A stretch of 64,000 bases of DNA, from contig NZ_CP008985.1 of assembly GCF_000754265.1 (NCBI RefSeq), positions 186,001 to 250,000 on the forward strand, read 5' to 3'. Below are positions 37,345 to 49,384 of the stretch, in pieces. The position numbers were made by a program, and so were the translations under genes. Source of the DNA: Candidatus Palibaumannia cicadellinicola. Its GTDB lineage: Bacteria; Pseudomonadota; Gammaproteobacteria; Enterobacterales; Enterobacteriaceae. The notes beneath the pieces were generated by a model that saw nothing but the letters and a program-made list of their open reading frames with translations, was not told where the DNA came from and did not search any database. Each line of letters starts with the position of its first letter. Position 1 is the first letter of the stretch.

Positions 37345-38082
37345 TTAAATACGTCCGCTGATATGATAGCTAAGATAACGCAAAAGTTTAATATGACGTT
37401 GTAAACGTGAAGGCTGGATCAACAAACGATAGAGCCACTCTAGACCTAGGTTTTGCCACGCTGTAGGCGCCCGCTTTACATAACCAGTAAATACGTCGTA
37501 GGTACCGCCCACACCCATATACAGCGCACGAGGATAAAAATTTTGGCATTCCCGTATCCATATCTCCTGGCGCGGAGATCCCATGGCTACGGTGATAATA
37601 GCTGCTTCGCTAGCGCGGATATGTTCGAATAAAGCAGGCTGTGCATCAGTAGTAAAATATCCGTGTTGCCGGCCGACAATCAATACCTGCCAACGTGCAC
37701 GTAATTGCGCTTCGGTCTTCATCAGAACTTCTGGCCGGGCACCTACCAGAAAAACTGGCATTTTTTCCCTACCTGCACGCGCCATAAGATCTTCCCATAA
37801 ATCCACTCCTGCGATACGGTTGACTTCTGCGCGCAGATATTTGCTGCGGATGGAGCGAACGATACTTATGCCATCAGCATACTTATATTCCATATTGTCT
37901 AGTAAGCACTTCAGTGCCTTATCCCGCTCTATGCTCACTATTTTCTCAGCGTTGATCGCTACTAGCGATCCGGTTTTGAGCCTACCATCTGCAAATAAAT
38001 AATCTATTAATTCCGCCCTATCACGAAAACCACAGAGAGTAATATCGCGAATTTTATAATATGATACTTGATTATTTTCCAT
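37345..38082 (-). CDS. wecG: UDP-N-acetyl-D-mannosaminuronic acid transferase (ECA lipid II synthesis)
   Basis: Adds ManNAcA to lipid I in enterobacterial common antigen synthesis, at the inner face of the membrane. 245 residues (E. coli 246), WecG/TagA family with [26 protein letters not shown] and [11 protein letters not shown]. Last gene of the wec operon; yifK, which follows in E. coli, is missing. Confidence 0.94.
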   Translation of the reverse strand: MENNQVSYYKIRDITLCGFRDRAELIDYLFADGRLKTGSLVAINAEKIVSIERDKALKCLLDNMEYKYADGISIVRSIRSKYLRAEVNRIAGVDLWEDLMARAGREKMPVFLVGARPEVLMKTEAQLRARWQVLIVGRQHGYFTTDAQPALFEHIRASEAAIITVAMGSPRQEIWIRECQNFYPRALYMGVGGTYDVFTGYVKRAPTAWQNLGLEWLYRLLIQPSRLQRHIKLLRYLSYHISGRI

Positions 38083-38093
38083 TAAATTAATCC

Positions 38094-39434
38094 TTAATGT
38101 TGTAGCCAGCGGGTGCTAAGTCGGAGCATATTTGCTAGCTGGAACAACAGGAATAACAATTTTGCCATAAACAAACAGATTCCAAATATCAGGCAGAAAA
38201 AAACTAACCGCGAGAAAAAAGCGTCGAGCCCCTCGCGCGCCAGTACAATCATGTGAAACACAGTGCCAAAACAAAAGGTCTGTAGTAGTGATGCATGATA
38301 GCGATTACCGGCTAACTTCCCGTATTTATACACTATATCAAAACCCTTGACGATGAACCCTACGACAATGGCTCCCAAAGGAATAAAAGATACGCCACCC
38401 ATTACTACTAGCGAGCCAATCAGCGTAGGAGAAATTGCCAGTCCCGAATAATTATTCAAAATTTGCCAGGTAAAGTAATTAGCTGTATTAAGTACTAAGG
38501 ATGGTTTTTCCGGCCATAGCCATTTGGGAATAAAAACATAAAAATCACGTACGATGGGTGTAAATCCCTGGAAGTCTATATGCTGATAGTTCTGTAATAA
38601 CAATGCTAGATTTTCCCACGGTGAAAAGGTATCGCGCGTCAGATAAAGAAAAGTATAGAAAGCCTCGGTGCCATTTATATTTAGGCTATAGCGTTTGAGC
38701 GCTAGCAAAAACATTGCGGTAACAGCAATGAGGCCTGCTAAGACCAGTATCCACCGATTAATCCAGCAACGCTGAAGACCAATCAACAGGAATAAGGTAA
38801 AGGCAACAATAATGTTAGCGCGAGTGCCTCCCATAACCATATAAGTGAAGATGCCGAAAACTATGGTACTAACGAGGAACCATAGCCAATTACGTCGTGT
38901 AGGATTAAGAAAATAAGTCAGTAGCTGTGCTAGGATAAAGAAATAAAAAAATCTCTTGAGTACCACATCAGAAACTTCGCTGGAAAAGATTTGACTATAG
39001 GCGTGCAGACGGAATAATAGAAAACCGTTATGGATAAAAAAAACAATTAAAGTCCCAAGAGAGATAAGTAAGAGTAATAAATACAGCAAACGAATTTCGG
39101 TGTGGTTAACACTAAGCCAAGATAGTCGTACAAACTTGGGTGATGGCGGCCTGAAAAAACTTATTTTATAACTAATATAATAGATTTCGTAAAATACAGT
39201 CGATGCCAGCAAAGCATCCAGCAAGTATTCCACAGGCATAACTTTTACACCGTAACAGAAAACAAGCACCCAAGTAAATGGGAAGCCCAGATAAAATATT
39301 ATCAGGTATAACGTAGAAAAAACAATATTAAAATTGAAGCGTACCAGGTGGAATTCACGGTAAATAAACAGTAGGATAAACAGCAACGATAGTAGATAGA
39401 ATCCAAGTAGACCACTAAACTGGTATAGAGTCAT
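38094..39434 (-). CDS. wzyE: ECA polymerase WzyE
   Basis: Polymerises ECA trisaccharide repeats at the periplasmic face of the inner membrane. 446 residues (E. coli 450) with about ten or more hydrophobic segments and conserved [20 protein letters not shown] and [24 protein letters not shown] blocks. Its start overlaps the wecF stop by 4 bp. Confidence 0.92.
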   Translation of the reverse strand: MTLYQFSGLLGFYLLSLLFILLFIYREFHLVRFNFNIVFSTLYLIIFYLGFPFTWVLVFCYGVKVMPVEYLLDALLASTVFYEIYYISYKISFFRPPSPKFVRLSWLSVNHTEIRLLYLLLLLISLGTLIVFFIHNGFLLFRLHAYSQIFSSEVSDVVLKRFFYFFILAQLLTYFLNPTRRNWLWFLVSTIVFGIFTYMVMGGTRANIIVAFTLFLLIGLQRCWINRWILVLAGLIAVTAMFLLALKRYSLNINGTEAFYTFLYLTRDTFSPWENLALLLQNYQHIDFQGFTPIVRDFYVFIPKWLWPEKPSLVLNTANYFTWQILNNYSGLAISPTLIGSLVVMGGVSFIPLGAIVVGFIVKGFDIVYKYGKLAGNRYHASLLQTFCFGTVFHMIVLAREGLDAFFSRLVFFCLIFGICLFMAKLLFLLFQLANMLRLSTRWLQH

Positions 39435-40516
39435 ACTCTTGCCCCTAAGGCAATGGGCAGGGCCTGTCGCCAGCCTTTTAAAATATTCGGATAAAAAAAT
39501 TCTAACTGCCCAGGATCTAGTGCCAGCAACAGATGCTGCGCGTTGCGTAGCACCTTCACAGACAGCAAATCACTGTCAAAAAGTACCGGGACCTGCTGTT
39601 CGACTAAATCTTGCCAGAAAGGATTTTCTTTACTCAGTACAAAGGGCAAGCCCAGCTGAATAAGTAGACACAGGGTACCAATGCCCTGCTGCCGCTGAAA
39701 AATAAAATAACCAGCGTCACAGTCACACAGCAAAGTAAGATAATCGTTAAATGCGAGCGGTTCGGGGAGTAAGTGCAGATTTGCATCTGGAAAATATCGC
39801 TTTCCCTCTACCCGTACCTTAGCAATATAATCCTCGTTACTAGACGGATAACCCATTGGTAGTACCACACGTATACTAGATCCGAACTGGCGGTGAATAG
39901 CGCGCAGCGCCTCAATATGACGGTTAGATGGATCGCCGGAGTTTCCTACAAGCAACGTAAAAGGACGACTTGTATCACAAGCTTGCCTCATTTGCTCAAG
40001 TCCATCACCCAGAAGAGTAGGAAAATATAGTAGTGACGCTGGTACCGACGGATGACGCTGACGATAAAAAGACAAATCGCCGCGTGTTGAAAATAGATGA
40101 CCAATGCGCCCCTGGGCGCGTCTGCGTAAGATATAGAATAGCTGATGACGCAGCAGTGGTGAATCCTCATATAGATCTGCACCCCAAACATGCCAGCTGA
40201 CGTGCGAGGGTTTCATTTTTCCCATTAGTAATGCAAGCCATAGCGCATAATTAAATTGACCGTGCAAGAAATAATATTCCTCTGGATTTGCTGCAGCCTG
40301 GCTAACCAGCGCCTTACTAAGAGAATATTTACTATGAAATTGCTCGATATCTAGCCTAGGGTAGGTGGCGAACCTAGTGCTATCGCTAGCTACGACCATA
40401 AATCGCCGGCTTTGAGCCGGAGGACAGATATCAGCCAGTATATCATTGAAGAATCTTAGCACCGTGAAATTATGATGTGGAATATCAGATCCAAGAATAT
40501 GTATCAAATAACTCAT
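39431..40516 (-). CDS. wecF: TDP-Fuc4NAc:lipid II Fuc4NAc transferase
   Basis: Adds the third ECA sugar to make lipid III. ATG 40516 ([16 protein letters not shown], matching E. coli [16 protein letters not shown]) overlaps the wzxE stop as ATGA, giving 361 residues (E. coli 359); the upstream 37 residues of the open frame belong to wzxE territory. Conserved FFHGQFN-like, [19 protein letters not shown] and [12 protein letters not shown] blocks. Confidence 0.94.
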   Translation of the reverse strand: MSYLIHILGSDIPHHNFTVLRFFNDILADICPPAQSRRFMVVASDSTRFATYPRLDIEQFHSKYSLSKALVSQAAANPEEYYFLHGQFNYALWLALLMGKMKPSHVSWHVWGADLYEDSPLLRHQLFYILRRRAQGRIGHLFSTRGDLSFYRQRHPSVPASLLYFPTLLGDGLEQMRQACDTSRPFTLLVGNSGDPSNRHIEALRAIHRQFGSSIRVVLPMGYPSSNEDYIAKVRVEGKRYFPDANLHLLPEPLAFNDYLTLLCDCDAGYFIFQRQQGIGTLCLLIQLGLPFVLSKENPFWQDLVEQQVPVLFDSDLLSVKVLRNAQHLLLALDPGQLEFFYPNILKGWRQALPIALGARV

Positions 40517-41757
40517 TTTATCCTGATATAAAGTAGGAAAAGTGCTACACATAATATAAAATAGACCAGATAGGTAGCCAGATAAGCTTGAATCGCACCC
40601 AGTGTTCCATAACACGGGATCAACCATTGGGAGAAGCCCGTTAGTAGCGTAAACTGACTTAGTTCCGCCAAAATATAAAGGCGTAGCGATACACGAGCCA
40701 CCACAAGATAGCCGAATACATAGGCACCGACCTTAAGTACATCACCCATTAATTGCCAGAATAAAAGGCTGTTTATAGCTAAAAATTGCGATGATAATAG
40801 CAGGTTAATTAATTCTTCACGTAGTAGCCAAACGGTTAAGCTTAACATGGTAGCTGTAGAGAGAACAAACGTCAGTGAACGGCTAATTTCCTGTGCTACC
40901 GCACGTTTATCGTTCAGCTGGGCAAGAGTTGGCAGCAAATAAATAGTAAATGAGGCCGTTATAAACTGCAAATATGCATCGGAGATACTGCTGACACCCT
41001 GCCAAATTCCTACGGCTTCCCAACCATAGTGGTAAGCAAGTAATTGACGCATCACTAAATAAGCTACAGGCATCGTAATTGCAGTCATTAGCGCCATAAT
41101 AGTAAACTTACTTAGCTGTTTTGCATAGCCACTATGCCAGATCGGTTGCAGGAATGTAAGTGGTAGTCGGCGGCTTAGGATAACTAGTACCGGCAGCAGT
41201 GTCATCGTAGGCATCAGCGCTAGTCCTAATAGCGATCCTTGATAACCCCCTATTTGATAGCCAAGGAGAAAAGTAGTTACCCCCAAAATATTCCCGCAGC
41301 TAATAGCCAGTGCATTACCAGCTAGATCACGATAACCTTGCAGTACTGCTAGCCCCAAATTAGCATAGGCAATACCAAGCTGGATAAAAGCCAAAAAAAT
41401 AATTAGATTACGAAAGCGATCGTGGCCAAAAAACGCAATGCTTAAGGGTCTTGCAGTTAACACACAAAACAACATCAAAAGTAAAGAGAACCCAAGTACT
41501 ATTGATGATCCCGTACCCACAACTGCCCGAAGGCGTTGTTGCTGGCTATTTTCAGCAACTAATTTAGTAATACCATTAAATATTCCCGCACCAGAGAGCA
41601 CACCCAGCATCGTTACTAATTGGCGGAAGCTACTAGCTTGTCCTAAACCAGATGGTCCGAAATTCAACGCTAAAACTTTAACCATCAGCAGGCCGGCCCC
41701 AATTTTTATTAGTGTCGATAAGGCAGTCCAGATTGATACTTTTAGTAACAGTAACAT
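40513..41757 (-). CDS. wzxE: ECA lipid III flippase WzxE
   Basis: Moves undecaprenyl-linked ECA repeats across the inner membrane. 414 residues (E. coli 416), MOP/PST family with about twelve hydrophobic segments from residue 4 to the C terminus. LNFGPSGLGQASSFRQL and LQGYRDLAGNALAI are conserved. Tightly packed between wecE and wecF. Confidence 0.94.
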   Translation of the reverse strand: MLLLLKVSIWTALSTLIKIGAGLLMVKVLALNFGPSGLGQASSFRQLVTMLGVLSGAGIFNGITKLVAENSQQQRLRAVVGTGSSIVLGFSLLLMLFCVLTARPLSIAFFGHDRFRNLIIFLAFIQLGIAYANLGLAVLQGYRDLAGNALAISCGNILGVTTFLLGYQIGGYQGSLLGLALMPTMTLLPVLVILSRRLPLTFLQPIWHSGYAKQLSKFTIMALMTAITMPVAYLVMRQLLAYHYGWEAVGIWQGVSSISDAYLQFITASFTIYLLPTLAQLNDKRAVAQEISRSLTFVLSTATMLSLTVWLLREELINLLLSSQFLAINSLLFWQLMGDVLKVGAYVFGYLVVARVSLRLYILAELSQFTLLTGFSQWLIPCYGTLGAIQAYLATYLVYFILCVALFLLYIRIK

Positions 41758-41758
41758 A

Positions 41759-42880
41759 TTAGCTAGAATATTCGCTTATCACGTCGATAATACGCTGTTG
41801 ATCGCTATCGCTTAGATTATAAAATAAAGGGAGACGTACTAGGCGCTGGCTTTCTCTGGTAGTATAGTGGTCTTTTCCGTGGAAACGGGCAAAGCGCTGC
41901 CCAGCAGAGCTATTGTGTAGTGGAATATAGTGGCACACTGTCCAAATATTAGCAGTTTTCATATGACGAATAAAACCGTCGCGATCATCGATATCGCGTA
42001 GCTTAACGTAAAAAATATGAGCATTATGCTTACACATCACCGGAACATATGGCAAGGTCATCCAGTTTTTTGCTGTAAGCGCCTGGTAATATTGGTTCCA
42101 TAGAACTATACGTCGTTTATTAATGGCGGACGCAGCCTCCAACTGTGCCCACAAGTAGGCAGCCTGTAAATCGGCCATAAGATAACTGGAACCTATATCC
42201 TGCCAGGTATATTTATCTACTTGACCGCGAACAAACTGGTTACGGTTTGTGCCATGTTCACGAACGATCGCCGCACGCTCAATAAACGTAGGATGATTAA
42301 TAAGTACAGCTCCGCCCTCACCGCCTGCGGTATAGTTTTTTGTTTGGTGAAAACTATAACACCCAATATGACCGATAGTACCAAGTGAACGGTTCTTATA
42401 AGTAGCCATCATTCCTTGTGCAGCATCTTCAACAACCCACAAACGATGCCGCGCTGCAATAGCCATAATGACATCCATATCGCAGGCTACGCCTGCATAA
42501 TGAACCGGAACTATAGCCTTAGTTCGTGGAGTAATAGCGTTTTCTATAATCGTTTCATCTATATTCATAGTATCCGGGCGAATATCGACAAACACGATGG
42601 TAGCACCGCGTAGTAAAAATGCATTGGCAGTAGAGGTAAAAGTATAGCTCGGCATTATCACTTCATCACCAGGGTGAATATCCAGCAGAATTGCAGCCAT
42701 CTCTAACGATGCAGTGCAAGATGGGGTCAACAGTGCTTTTTGGCAACGAAAGTTATGCTCCATCCACTGCTGACAACGCTGGGCAAAGTAGCCATCTCCG
42801 CACAGCTGACCGCTACTAATAACAGTCTGAATAAAGTCTAACTCGGTACCGATAATAAGTGGTATGTTAAATGGGATCAT
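41759..42880 (-). CDS. wecE: dTDP-4-amino-4,6-dideoxygalactose transaminase
   Basis: PLP enzyme that makes dTDP-Fuc4N for ECA. ATG 42880 ([15 protein letters not shown]) gives 373 residues (E. coli 376) and overlaps the wecD end by 14 bp; the longer frame from 42925 is not supported by homology. PLP lysine in the HQTKNYTAGGEGG motif, plus VEDAAQG and PSYTFTSTANAFLLRG. Confidence 0.95.
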   Translation of the reverse strand: MIPFNIPLIIGTELDFIQTVISSGQLCGDGYFAQRCQQWMEHNFRCQKALLTPSCTASLEMAAILLDIHPGDEVIMPSYTFTSTANAFLLRGATIVFVDIRPDTMNIDETIIENAITPRTKAIVPVHYAGVACDMDVIMAIAARHRLWVVEDAAQGMMATYKNRSLGTIGHIGCYSFHQTKNYTAGGEGGAVLINHPTFIERAAIVREHGTNRNQFVRGQVDKYTWQDIGSSYLMADLQAAYLWAQLEAASAINKRRIVLWNQYYQALTAKNWMTLPYVPVMCKHNAHIFYVKLRDIDDRDGFIRHMKTANIWTVCHYIPLHNSSAGQRFARFHGKDHYTTRESQRLVRLPLFYNLSDSDQQRIIDVISEYSS

Positions 42881-43601
42881 TGTTTTCTCTGTATAGCCAA
42901 AAGCTGGAGTAAGCAACGATAGCACCGTTTGACAAATAAAACTGCAAAGCTAGCAGATTGGCGCTTTGAGTTGCCATCCAGAGACTTCTGAGATTACGCT
43001 GGTAACACCAAGCTACTGCAGCCAAATATAGTTGCCGTCCGGTACCGCGTCCTCGTAGGGCTGGGGCAACTGCCAACAGACCTATACGCGCCTCATACTG
43101 TCCTATTTGTCGTAGAGTAACAAGGCCCTCGATGCCTCTATGGCCTTCAAATAACAGGCAAAGATCATCAAAAGTACCGCGCACAGCATTTTCCACCCAC
43201 TGTGCATAAAATCTACGTCGCTCATTATTACTAAACCACGGAGGTCGGATACGGCTTAATACCAAAGCATCTGCAGCTAAAGCACGTAATACCGGAATAT
43301 CTAATAAGGTCGCTGGACGTATTTCAGCAGTAGGTAACGCTATTCTATCTTCAGTTGACTTTAATGGCGGCAAGATGTAGCAACAATCGATTTCTCCTTC
43401 TACCGATTCGAAGCCAATAGCGCGGAGAGCTTTGATCTGTGCTTCGTCCTGTGTTGCTACTTTAGCCTGTACCAACGCAAAAACATTCAGCACAGACTGT
43501 GTTAAAGCATTAGCCGTTGCGTCAAAACGTAAACGTCCTAAGGGTCGGCCGAAAAAATAGCTATCCCAGCTTAGAACATTAATATGTGCTAGAGCGGGCA
43601 T
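42867..43601 (-). CDS. wecD: dTDP-fucosamine acetyltransferase
   Basis: GNAT enzyme that acetylates dTDP-Fuc4N with acetyl-CoA. 244 residues (E. coli 224; also called rffC). Conserved [15 protein letters not shown], the acetyl-CoA loop [13 protein letters not shown] (about 182-194) and a C terminus of [15 protein letters not shown]. Start overlaps rffH by 13 bp. The least conserved member of the operon. Confidence 0.9.
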   Translation of the reverse strand: MPALAHINVLSWDSYFFGRPLGRLRFDATANALTQSVLNVFALVQAKVATQDEAQIKALRAIGFESVEGEIDCCYILPPLKSTEDRIALPTAEIRPATLLDIPVLRALAADALVLSRIRPPWFSNNERRRFYAQWVENAVRGTFDDLCLLFEGHRGIEGLVTLRQIGQYEARIGLLAVAPALRGRGTGRQLYLAAVAWCYQRNLRSLWMATQSANLLALQFYLSNGAIVAYSSFWLYRENNDPI

Positions 43602-44464
43602 GCATCTAGTAAATCAAGTAAGTATTGGCCGTAGCCGTTGTTCGCCATTGCTAACGCTGCGCACCGTACTCCATCTTTATCCAGCCAGCCATTTCTCCAG
43701 CCAATTTCTTCCAAGCAAGCAATTTTAAAACCTTGGCGCTTCTCCACTGTTTGCACGAAAGTACTTGCTTCGATCAGACTCTCATGAGTACCAATATCTA
43801 GCCAGGCAAAGCCGCGGCCTAGTAATTCGACTACTAGTTTTCCTTGCTCCAAATACATCTGATTAATAGTAGTAATTTCTAGTTCGCCGCGCGCCGATGG
43901 TGTTACTTTTTTTGCGAACTCTACTACTTGCTTATCATAAAAATAAAGTCCGGTTACCGCCCAGCGAGAGCGAGGATCAGTAGGCTTTTCTTCCAGCGTC
44001 ATAGCGCGGAAGTAGTTATCGAATTCCACTACGCCGAAACGCTCGGGATCTCTGACCTGATAGCTAAATAGTGTAGCGCCCTGCTCACGCTCAGCAACCA
44101 TACGCAGTTTAGAACTAAATCCATGGCCGAAATAGATATTATCGCCTAGTATTAGACAACAACGATCGCCCGCAAGAAATTTCTCGCCAATTAGTAAAGC
44201 TTGCGCCAGACCTGCTGGTTTGGACTGAGCCGCATAGATAAGCCTAATTCCGAAAGTTTCGCCGCTACCCAGCAGACGCTGAAATAATGGCATATCCTCT
44301 GGAGTCGTTATGATCATAATATCTCTGATTAATGCAAGCATTAGAATAGACAAAGGATAATAAATCATCGGCTTATCATAAATAGGTAATAACTGCTTGG
44401 AAATACCAAGAGTTATCGGATGCAAGCGACTACCGCGGCCACCTGCTAAAACTATACCTTTCAT
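43589..44464 (-). CDS. rffH: Glucose-1-phosphate thymidylyltransferase (ECA)
   Basis: Makes dTDP-glucose for Fuc4NAc. 291 residues (E. coli 293). [20 protein letters not shown] (about 6-25) is the nucleotidyltransferase signature; [10 protein letters not shown] and EEKPTDPRS follow. 4-bp overlap with rffG. The chain resembles RmlA, but the operon position marks it as the ECA copy. Confidence 0.95.
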   Translation of the reverse strand: MKGIVLAGGRGSRLHPITLGISKQLLPIYDKPMIYYPLSILMLALIRDIMIITTPEDMPLFQRLLGSGETFGIRLIYAAQSKPAGLAQALLIGEKFLAGDRCCLILGDNIYFGHGFSSKLRMVAEREQGATLFSYQVRDPERFGVVEFDNYFRAMTLEEKPTDPRSRWAVTGLYFYDKQVVEFAKKVTPSARGELEITTINQMYLEQGKLVVELLGRGFAWLDIGTHESLIEASTFVQTVEKRQGFKIACLEEIGWRNGWLDKDGVRCAALAMANNGYGQYLLDLLDACPL

Positions 44465-45531
44465 TTTACGTATTCCGGTTTCTCAGATAGCCTCAGTCTA
44501 TCTATCCTGGACTCACGCCACCATTCACGATGCGTTAAATACCAGTGCACCGTCTTAGACATACCGCTATTGAAGGTTTCCTGCGGCCGCCATCCAAGCT
44601 CTTGTTCAATTTTACTTCCATCGATCGCATAGCGTCTGTCGTGTCCTGGGCGGTCCGTTACATAAGTGATAAGCTGTGAGAATGCCGTGACTCCCGGTGG
44701 GTGCGGAGCACCTGCCTGCTCCAGTAGTGAGCACAGGGTTACCACAACATCGATATTACGCTGTTGATTATTGCCCCCTATATTATAGGTTTCGCCAACA
44801 CACCCACCTCTTAATACTTGGTAGAGGGCTCGTGCGTGATCTTCTACATACAGCCAGTCACGCACTTGGCAACCATCCCCATAAATAGGTAACGGTTTAC
44901 CTACTAAAGCGTTAAGTATCATCAAAGGAATGAATTTTTCTGGGAAATGGTAGGGACCATAGTTATTAGAACAGTGAGTGACTAGTACAGGTAGGCCGTA
45001 AGTACGCATCCAAGCGCGTACCAGATGATCACTTGCTGCTTTAGAAGCAGAGTAAGGACTACTAGGCGCGTAAGGCGTTTTTTCAGTGAATAAGTAACTA
45101 GTATCGGGTAGATCACCGTATACTTCATCGGTTGATATATGGTGGAAACGAAAGGCCATACGTTGCGCAGCCGGTAACCCCTGCCAGTAATGTAGGGTTG
45201 CTTCCAGCAGAACATAGGTACCAGTAATATTTGTTTTTATAAATATTGCTGGCTCTTTGATTGAGCGATCGACATGACTCTCAGCTGCTAAATGCATAAT
45301 AGCGTCTGGATGAAAAGATCCTAACAGACGCGTCATCACCTGCTGATCGCCAATATCTGCGCAGACAAAGCGGTAACGGGGATCGCCGACTACCGACGCT
45401 AGCGAATTAATATTCCCAGCATAAGTGAGCTTGTCTACGACTAAAACCTGGTCTTCGGTGGTAGCAATAATATTGCGTACTACCGCTGAACCAATAAATC
45501 CAGCACCACCGGTGATTAATAGTCGCTTCAT
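44461..45531 (-). CDS. rffG: dTDP-glucose 4,6-dehydratase (ECA)
   Basis: Second step to dTDP-Fuc4NAc. 356 residues (E. coli 355). NAD motif [12 protein letters not shown] (8-19), catalytic STDEVYGD and [14 protein letters not shown], and [15 protein letters not shown]. Overlaps wecC by 4 bp. Two pieces of this gene's sequence recur in the wecA-rho gap at 49385-49438. Confidence 0.95.
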   Translation of the reverse strand: MKRLLITGGAGFIGSAVVRNIIATTEDQVLVVDKLTYAGNINSLASVVGDPRYRFVCADIGDQQVMTRLLGSFHPDAIMHLAAESHVDRSIKEPAIFIKTNITGTYVLLEATLHYWQGLPAAQRMAFRFHHISTDEVYGDLPDTSYLFTEKTPYAPSSPYSASKAASDHLVRAWMRTYGLPVLVTHCSNNYGPYHFPEKFIPLMILNALVGKPLPIYGDGCQVRDWLYVEDHARALYQVLRGGCVGETYNIGGNNQQRNIDVVVTLCSLLEQAGAPHPPGVTAFSQLITYVTDRPGHDRRYAIDGSKIEQELGWRPQETFNSGMSKTVHWYLTHREWWRESRIDRLRLSEKPEYVK

Positions 45532-46790
45532 CGCCAGACACCCTTAGTATCAATAATCCAGCGCTGGGCAATAGATGAAGGCTTAAGGGCGAGAAACTGA
45601 CGGTGATCTACCAACATAACCAGTACATCTGCAGTAGCTAGAGCTTGATCACTATCGGTAAGCGTAACTTGTCCTACAAGCGATTCCGGTAATATTCTAA
45701 TGTTAGGCTCTACTACTAGGATAGGTCCACAGTGCCAAGTAGAAATCATTTGTGTAACCTGGACTGCAGGACTGTCTCGTAGATCATCTATATCCTGCTT
45801 GAATGCCAGTCCAAAACAAGCGATTGTGACCGTACTTATTTTCCGACCACTGTAGGTAAGAAAATCAGCCACTGCCGCTTTTACCTTATTTACTACCCAG
45901 CTAGGTTGATCGTCATTCACCTGACGGGCAGTCCGGATAAGTCGGGCATGCACAGAATTTTGGGCCACAATAAACCACGGATCAACGGCGATGCAATGGC
46001 CTCCTACGCCGGGGCCAGGCTGCAGTATCTTCACCCGTGGATGACGATTTGCTAAGGCAATGAGCTCCCAGATGTTAATCTGTTGTTGATCACAAATCAA
46101 GGATAGCTCGTTGGCGAAAGCAATATTAACATCACGAAAACTATTTTCTGTTAATTTACACATTTCTGCAGTGCGGACATCAGTAATAATACACTCGCCT
46201 TCCACAAAAATTCGGTATAAATCTGCAGCGCGTGCCGAGCAACGTGGTGTCATGCCACCAATTACCCGATCGTTTTTAATCAACTCAAGCATAGCCTTGC
46301 TAGGGAGTACCCGCTCAGGGCAATAGGCCATATTGATATCAGCTGCCTCACCTACCTGCTGTGGAAAAGTTAAGTCTGGTCGCGCCCATGCTAGCAAGCC
46401 CGCCATTTGCTCGGTTGTGCCCACCGGTGAAGTTGACTCTAATATCACTAAATCACCTGATTTGAGCACTGGTACCAGCGACAAAACAGCAGTTCGTACA
46501 TAGCTTATATCAGGTTGATAACCTTCACTTAAAGGTGTCGGCACGGCGATTAGGAACGCATCTGCTGGCTGTGGTCGGCAGACGGCATGCAGGAGACCTT
46601 GCTGCACTGCTATTTTCACTACCTTAGACAAATCTGACTCAATTAGATTAATCGTACCACGATTAATGGTATCTACGGCATCCTGATTGATGTCCACACC
46701 TATAACCTGCTTCCGGGACAAGGTAAATGCTGCTGCGGTAGGCAAACCGATATAACCTAGTCCAATGACAGAAATAGTATTAAAATTCAT
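45528..46790 (-). CDS. wecC: UDP-N-acetyl-D-mannosamine dehydrogenase
   Basis: Oxidises UDP-ManNAc to UDP-ManNAcA. 420 residues, equal to E. coli. N-terminal Rossmann [13 protein letters not shown], catalytic Cys in the [15 protein letters not shown] motif (about 258-272), and the C-terminal UDP-binding domain with [16 protein letters not shown]. 4-bp overlaps on both sides imply translational coupling. Confidence 0.96.
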   Translation of the reverse strand: MNFNTISVIGLGYIGLPTAAAFTLSRKQVIGVDINQDAVDTINRGTINLIESDLSKVVKIAVQQGLLHAVCRPQPADAFLIAVPTPLSEGYQPDISYVRTAVLSLVPVLKSGDLVILESTSPVGTTEQMAGLLAWARPDLTFPQQVGEAADINMAYCPERVLPSKAMLELIKNDRVIGGMTPRCSARAADLYRIFVEGECIITDVRTAEMCKLTENSFRDVNIAFANELSLICDQQQINIWELIALANRHPRVKILQPGPGVGGHCIAVDPWFIVAQNSVHARLIRTARQVNDDQPSWVVNKVKAAVADFLTYSGRKISTVTIACFGLAFKQDIDDLRDSPAVQVTQMISTWHCGPILVVEPNIRILPESLVGQVTLTDSDQALATADVLVMLVDHRQFLALKPSSIAQRWIIDTKGVWR

Positions 46791-47920
46791 GGATGTACCT
46801 GACTAATTTGTTTTAATACGGTAATTACTTTCTGACAGGCTTGACCATCTCCATAAGTATTATGAACCCGGCTCATCCTCTGACACGCTTGAGCATCATT
46901 TAGTAGTTGTGAAACGGCTTGGTAAATCGCCTGTACATCTGTCCCCACCAATTGCACCGTACCAGCAGCTACGGCTTCCGGTCTTTCAGTAGTATCACGC
47001 ATTACCAGTACCGGTTTTCCTAGCGACGGCCCCTCCTCCTGAATACCGCCTGAATCTGTTAGAATCATGGTGGCACGGTTCATGAGATAGACAAAAGGTA
47101 AATATTCCTGCGGGTTTATTAATGTGATATTTGGGATACCGCTCAGCATACGGTTCACTGGTTGGCTAACGTTAGGATTGAGGTGCACCGAGTAGACTAC
47201 CTGTACTTCAGGATAGTCTATGGCAATACGTACCAGAGCGTGGCAGATACGCTCGAAACCGCTACCAAAACTTTCTCTACGGTGACCAGTTACCAAAATC
47301 AGCTTCTTTGCGCTGTCAAGAAAATCGTAACACTGCTCCATATTAGAGTGCAGTACCGAATTACTTAGTACCCTATCGCGCACCCAAAACAAAGCATCTA
47401 TCACCGTATTGCCGGTAACTGCAATACGATCTGCTGGCAATCCTTCTACTAGCAAATTTTGCCGTGCATGGTCGGTAGGAGCAAAATGCCAGCTTGCAAG
47501 ATGGTCGGTAAGTTTGCGATTAGCCTCCTCCGGCCATGGTGATAACAAATCGCCAGTGCGTAATCCAGCTTCAATATGACCCACCGGGCAATGCTGATAA
47601 AAAGCGGCTAGACTTGCCGCTAAAGTACTAGTAGTATCGCCATGGACTAGTACTAAATCGGGACGAAAACTTTCAAGCACTGGTTTCATGCCAGTCAGTA
47701 TACTACTGGTTATTTCGCTTAGCGCCTGAGCATAGCGCATGATATTTAGATCATAATCAGGCACGATTTCAAAAAGTCGCAAAACATGATCTAGCATTTC
47801 GCGATGCTGGGCAGTGACGCAGACGCGGGTTTCAAAAGTCGGATCATGGGCCAGAGCAAGAACTAGCGGTGCCATTTTTATTGCTTCCGGTCGTGTGCCA
47901 AAGGCAATCAACACTTTCAC
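46787..47920 (-). CDS. wecB: UDP-N-acetylglucosamine 2-epimerase (non-hydrolysing)
   Basis: Makes UDP-ManNAc for ECA. GTG 47920, preceded by AAAGGA at 6 bp, gives 377 residues (E. coli 376) beginning [20 protein letters not shown]; the open frame also has ATG 47935, whose codons include that Shine-Dalgarno, so the GTG is preferred. [30 protein letters not shown] and [10 protein letters not shown] are intact. Confidence 0.95.
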   Translation of the reverse strand: MKVLIAFGTRPEAIKMAPLVLALAHDPTFETRVCVTAQHREMLDHVLRLFEIVPDYDLNIMRYAQALSEITSSILTGMKPVLESFRPDLVLVHGDTTSTLAASLAAFYQHCPVGHIEAGLRTGDLLSPWPEEANRKLTDHLASWHFAPTDHARQNLLVEGLPADRIAVTGNTVIDALFWVRDRVLSNSVLHSNMEQCYDFLDSAKKLILVTGHRRESFGSGFERICHALVRIAIDYPEVQVVYSVHLNPNVSQPVNRMLSGIPNITLINPQEYLPFVYLMNRATMILTDSGGIQEEGPSLGKPVLVMRDTTERPEAVAAGTVQLVGTDVQAIYQAVSQLLNDAQACQRMSRVHNTYGDGQACQKVITVLKQISQVHP

Positions 47921-48097
47921 AACAATTCCTTTCATTAAGATTAATTAAGTAAACTATCGTATACTACCGTAGCAACGTATAGTAGGCAGACTTACTAAAT
48001 AGGCAGGCACAGGCTTGATAAGCTTGTGGTATTATTAACTTCACTATTAACGTATCTCCACCCTCCAGATTAGGACAAACCTAGCGTAAACACGAGA

Positions 48098-49183
48098 CTA
48101 GGGCGTATGACTAAGTCGCTTTTTATTACGCTTGACAAAACGTATTACATACCATGCACATTTTACTATATGGCCATATAGTAAAAATATACCCATCCAT
48201 AGTAGCAGCATTACCGATTCCGACCAGCATAACCAGCGCTCGCCAATAACCCCGACAAACGCTAAAAATCCTGCTATGAGGGTGATAATAATAAATGCTT
48301 GGCTAGAGGTGAAACCAGCACGCATGATTAGATGGTGAATATGTTGTCTGTCTGGAGCAAAGGGACTCATTCCCTTACGTATACGCCGATACATAATGGC
48401 TACCATATCCATCAATGGTACGGCTATTACCCATAGTGCGGTTACTGGAGTAATCGGGTGTTCCAATCCTTGGGTACTTTGCAGGAGCAGCCAGGTAATA
48501 GTAAATCCGATCATGGTGCTGCCTGCATCTCCCATAAAAACTTTATAGCGCCTGCCACAAACACCAATATTCAGTAGAATATAGGGAAAAATTGCTGTAA
48601 TCATAGCGAAACAACACAGCGCTAAGCTTTGGTTATTATCGATATATAGTAAAATACCCATCGCCCCAAGTGACACACAGGAGAGACCACCGAGTAGACC
48701 ATCGATGCCATCCACCATATTAAAGGCATTAATCGCAGCCCAGAAGGAGAATAGGGTGACCAAATAACCAAATGGTCCCAGAACCATCTCCCATGGACCG
48801 AATATATAACCAAAACTTTTGATATAGCTACCGCTGAATATCATCATCGCCACAGCAACAAGCGCCTGAATTATGGCGCGCGTTATTACGTTGATCTCAA
48901 AACGGTCATCGATAACACCTGTTATGACTAATACAGCTGCACATATTAGGTAAAGCACCATGTGGGGAATACCATGGTTGTTATATATATATAAAAACGT
49001 AAAACATATACCAGCATAAATAGAAATACCACCTACTAGAGGTATTTGCCCTTGGTGGCATTTGCGAGAGTTTGGTTTATCAACGAGACCTACTTTTTTT
49101 GCTACTTTGCGTACGAAAAATAAAAACAGTAAAGAAAAAATAAAAATTTTTACAAAATCAGTACTTATCTTGAGTATATTCAC
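48098..49183 (-). CDS. wecA: Undecaprenyl-phosphate GlcNAc-1-phosphate transferase
   Basis: Membrane enzyme that makes lipid I for ECA (and O antigen). 361 residues (E. coli 367) from GTG 49183, with about eleven hydrophobic segments, GVIDDRF (Asp-Asp motif), NMVDGIDGL, MGDAGSTMIGF and the cytoplasmic HIHHLIMRAG loop. The chain-length regulator wzzE, between wecA and wecB in E. coli, is gone; 177 bp without a gene remain. Confidence 0.95.
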   Translation of the reverse strand: MNILKISTDFVKIFIFSLLFLFFVRKVAKKVGLVDKPNSRKCHQGQIPLVGGISIYAGICFTFLYIYNNHGIPHMVLYLICAAVLVITGVIDDRFEINVITRAIIQALVAVAMMIFSGSYIKSFGYIFGPWEMVLGPFGYLVTLFSFWAAINAFNMVDGIDGLLGGLSCVSLGAMGILLYIDNNQSLALCCFAMITAIFPYILLNIGVCGRRYKVFMGDAGSTMIGFTITWLLLQSTQGLEHPITPVTALWVIAVPLMDMVAIMYRRIRKGMSPFAPDRQHIHHLIMRAGFTSSQAFIIITLIAGFLAFVGVIGERWLCWSESVMLLLWMGIFLLYGHIVKCAWYVIRFVKRNKKRLSHTP

Positions 49184-49384
49184 AATAAAAAGCTCTATTA
49201 ATCGGGCCGTTCACTGTGGTTTATGCCTCACTCAACTACCAACTACTGTCCCGATGCCTCAAGCGTCACTATACGGTATGGCAATAAAATAGGGATTTTG
49301 TTATCTCTTGATTTTCCACTGGAATCTCCGTTAAGCATGTAGATCTTAACATCAGCATTTAATCACAATCAGAAATTAAAAAAA

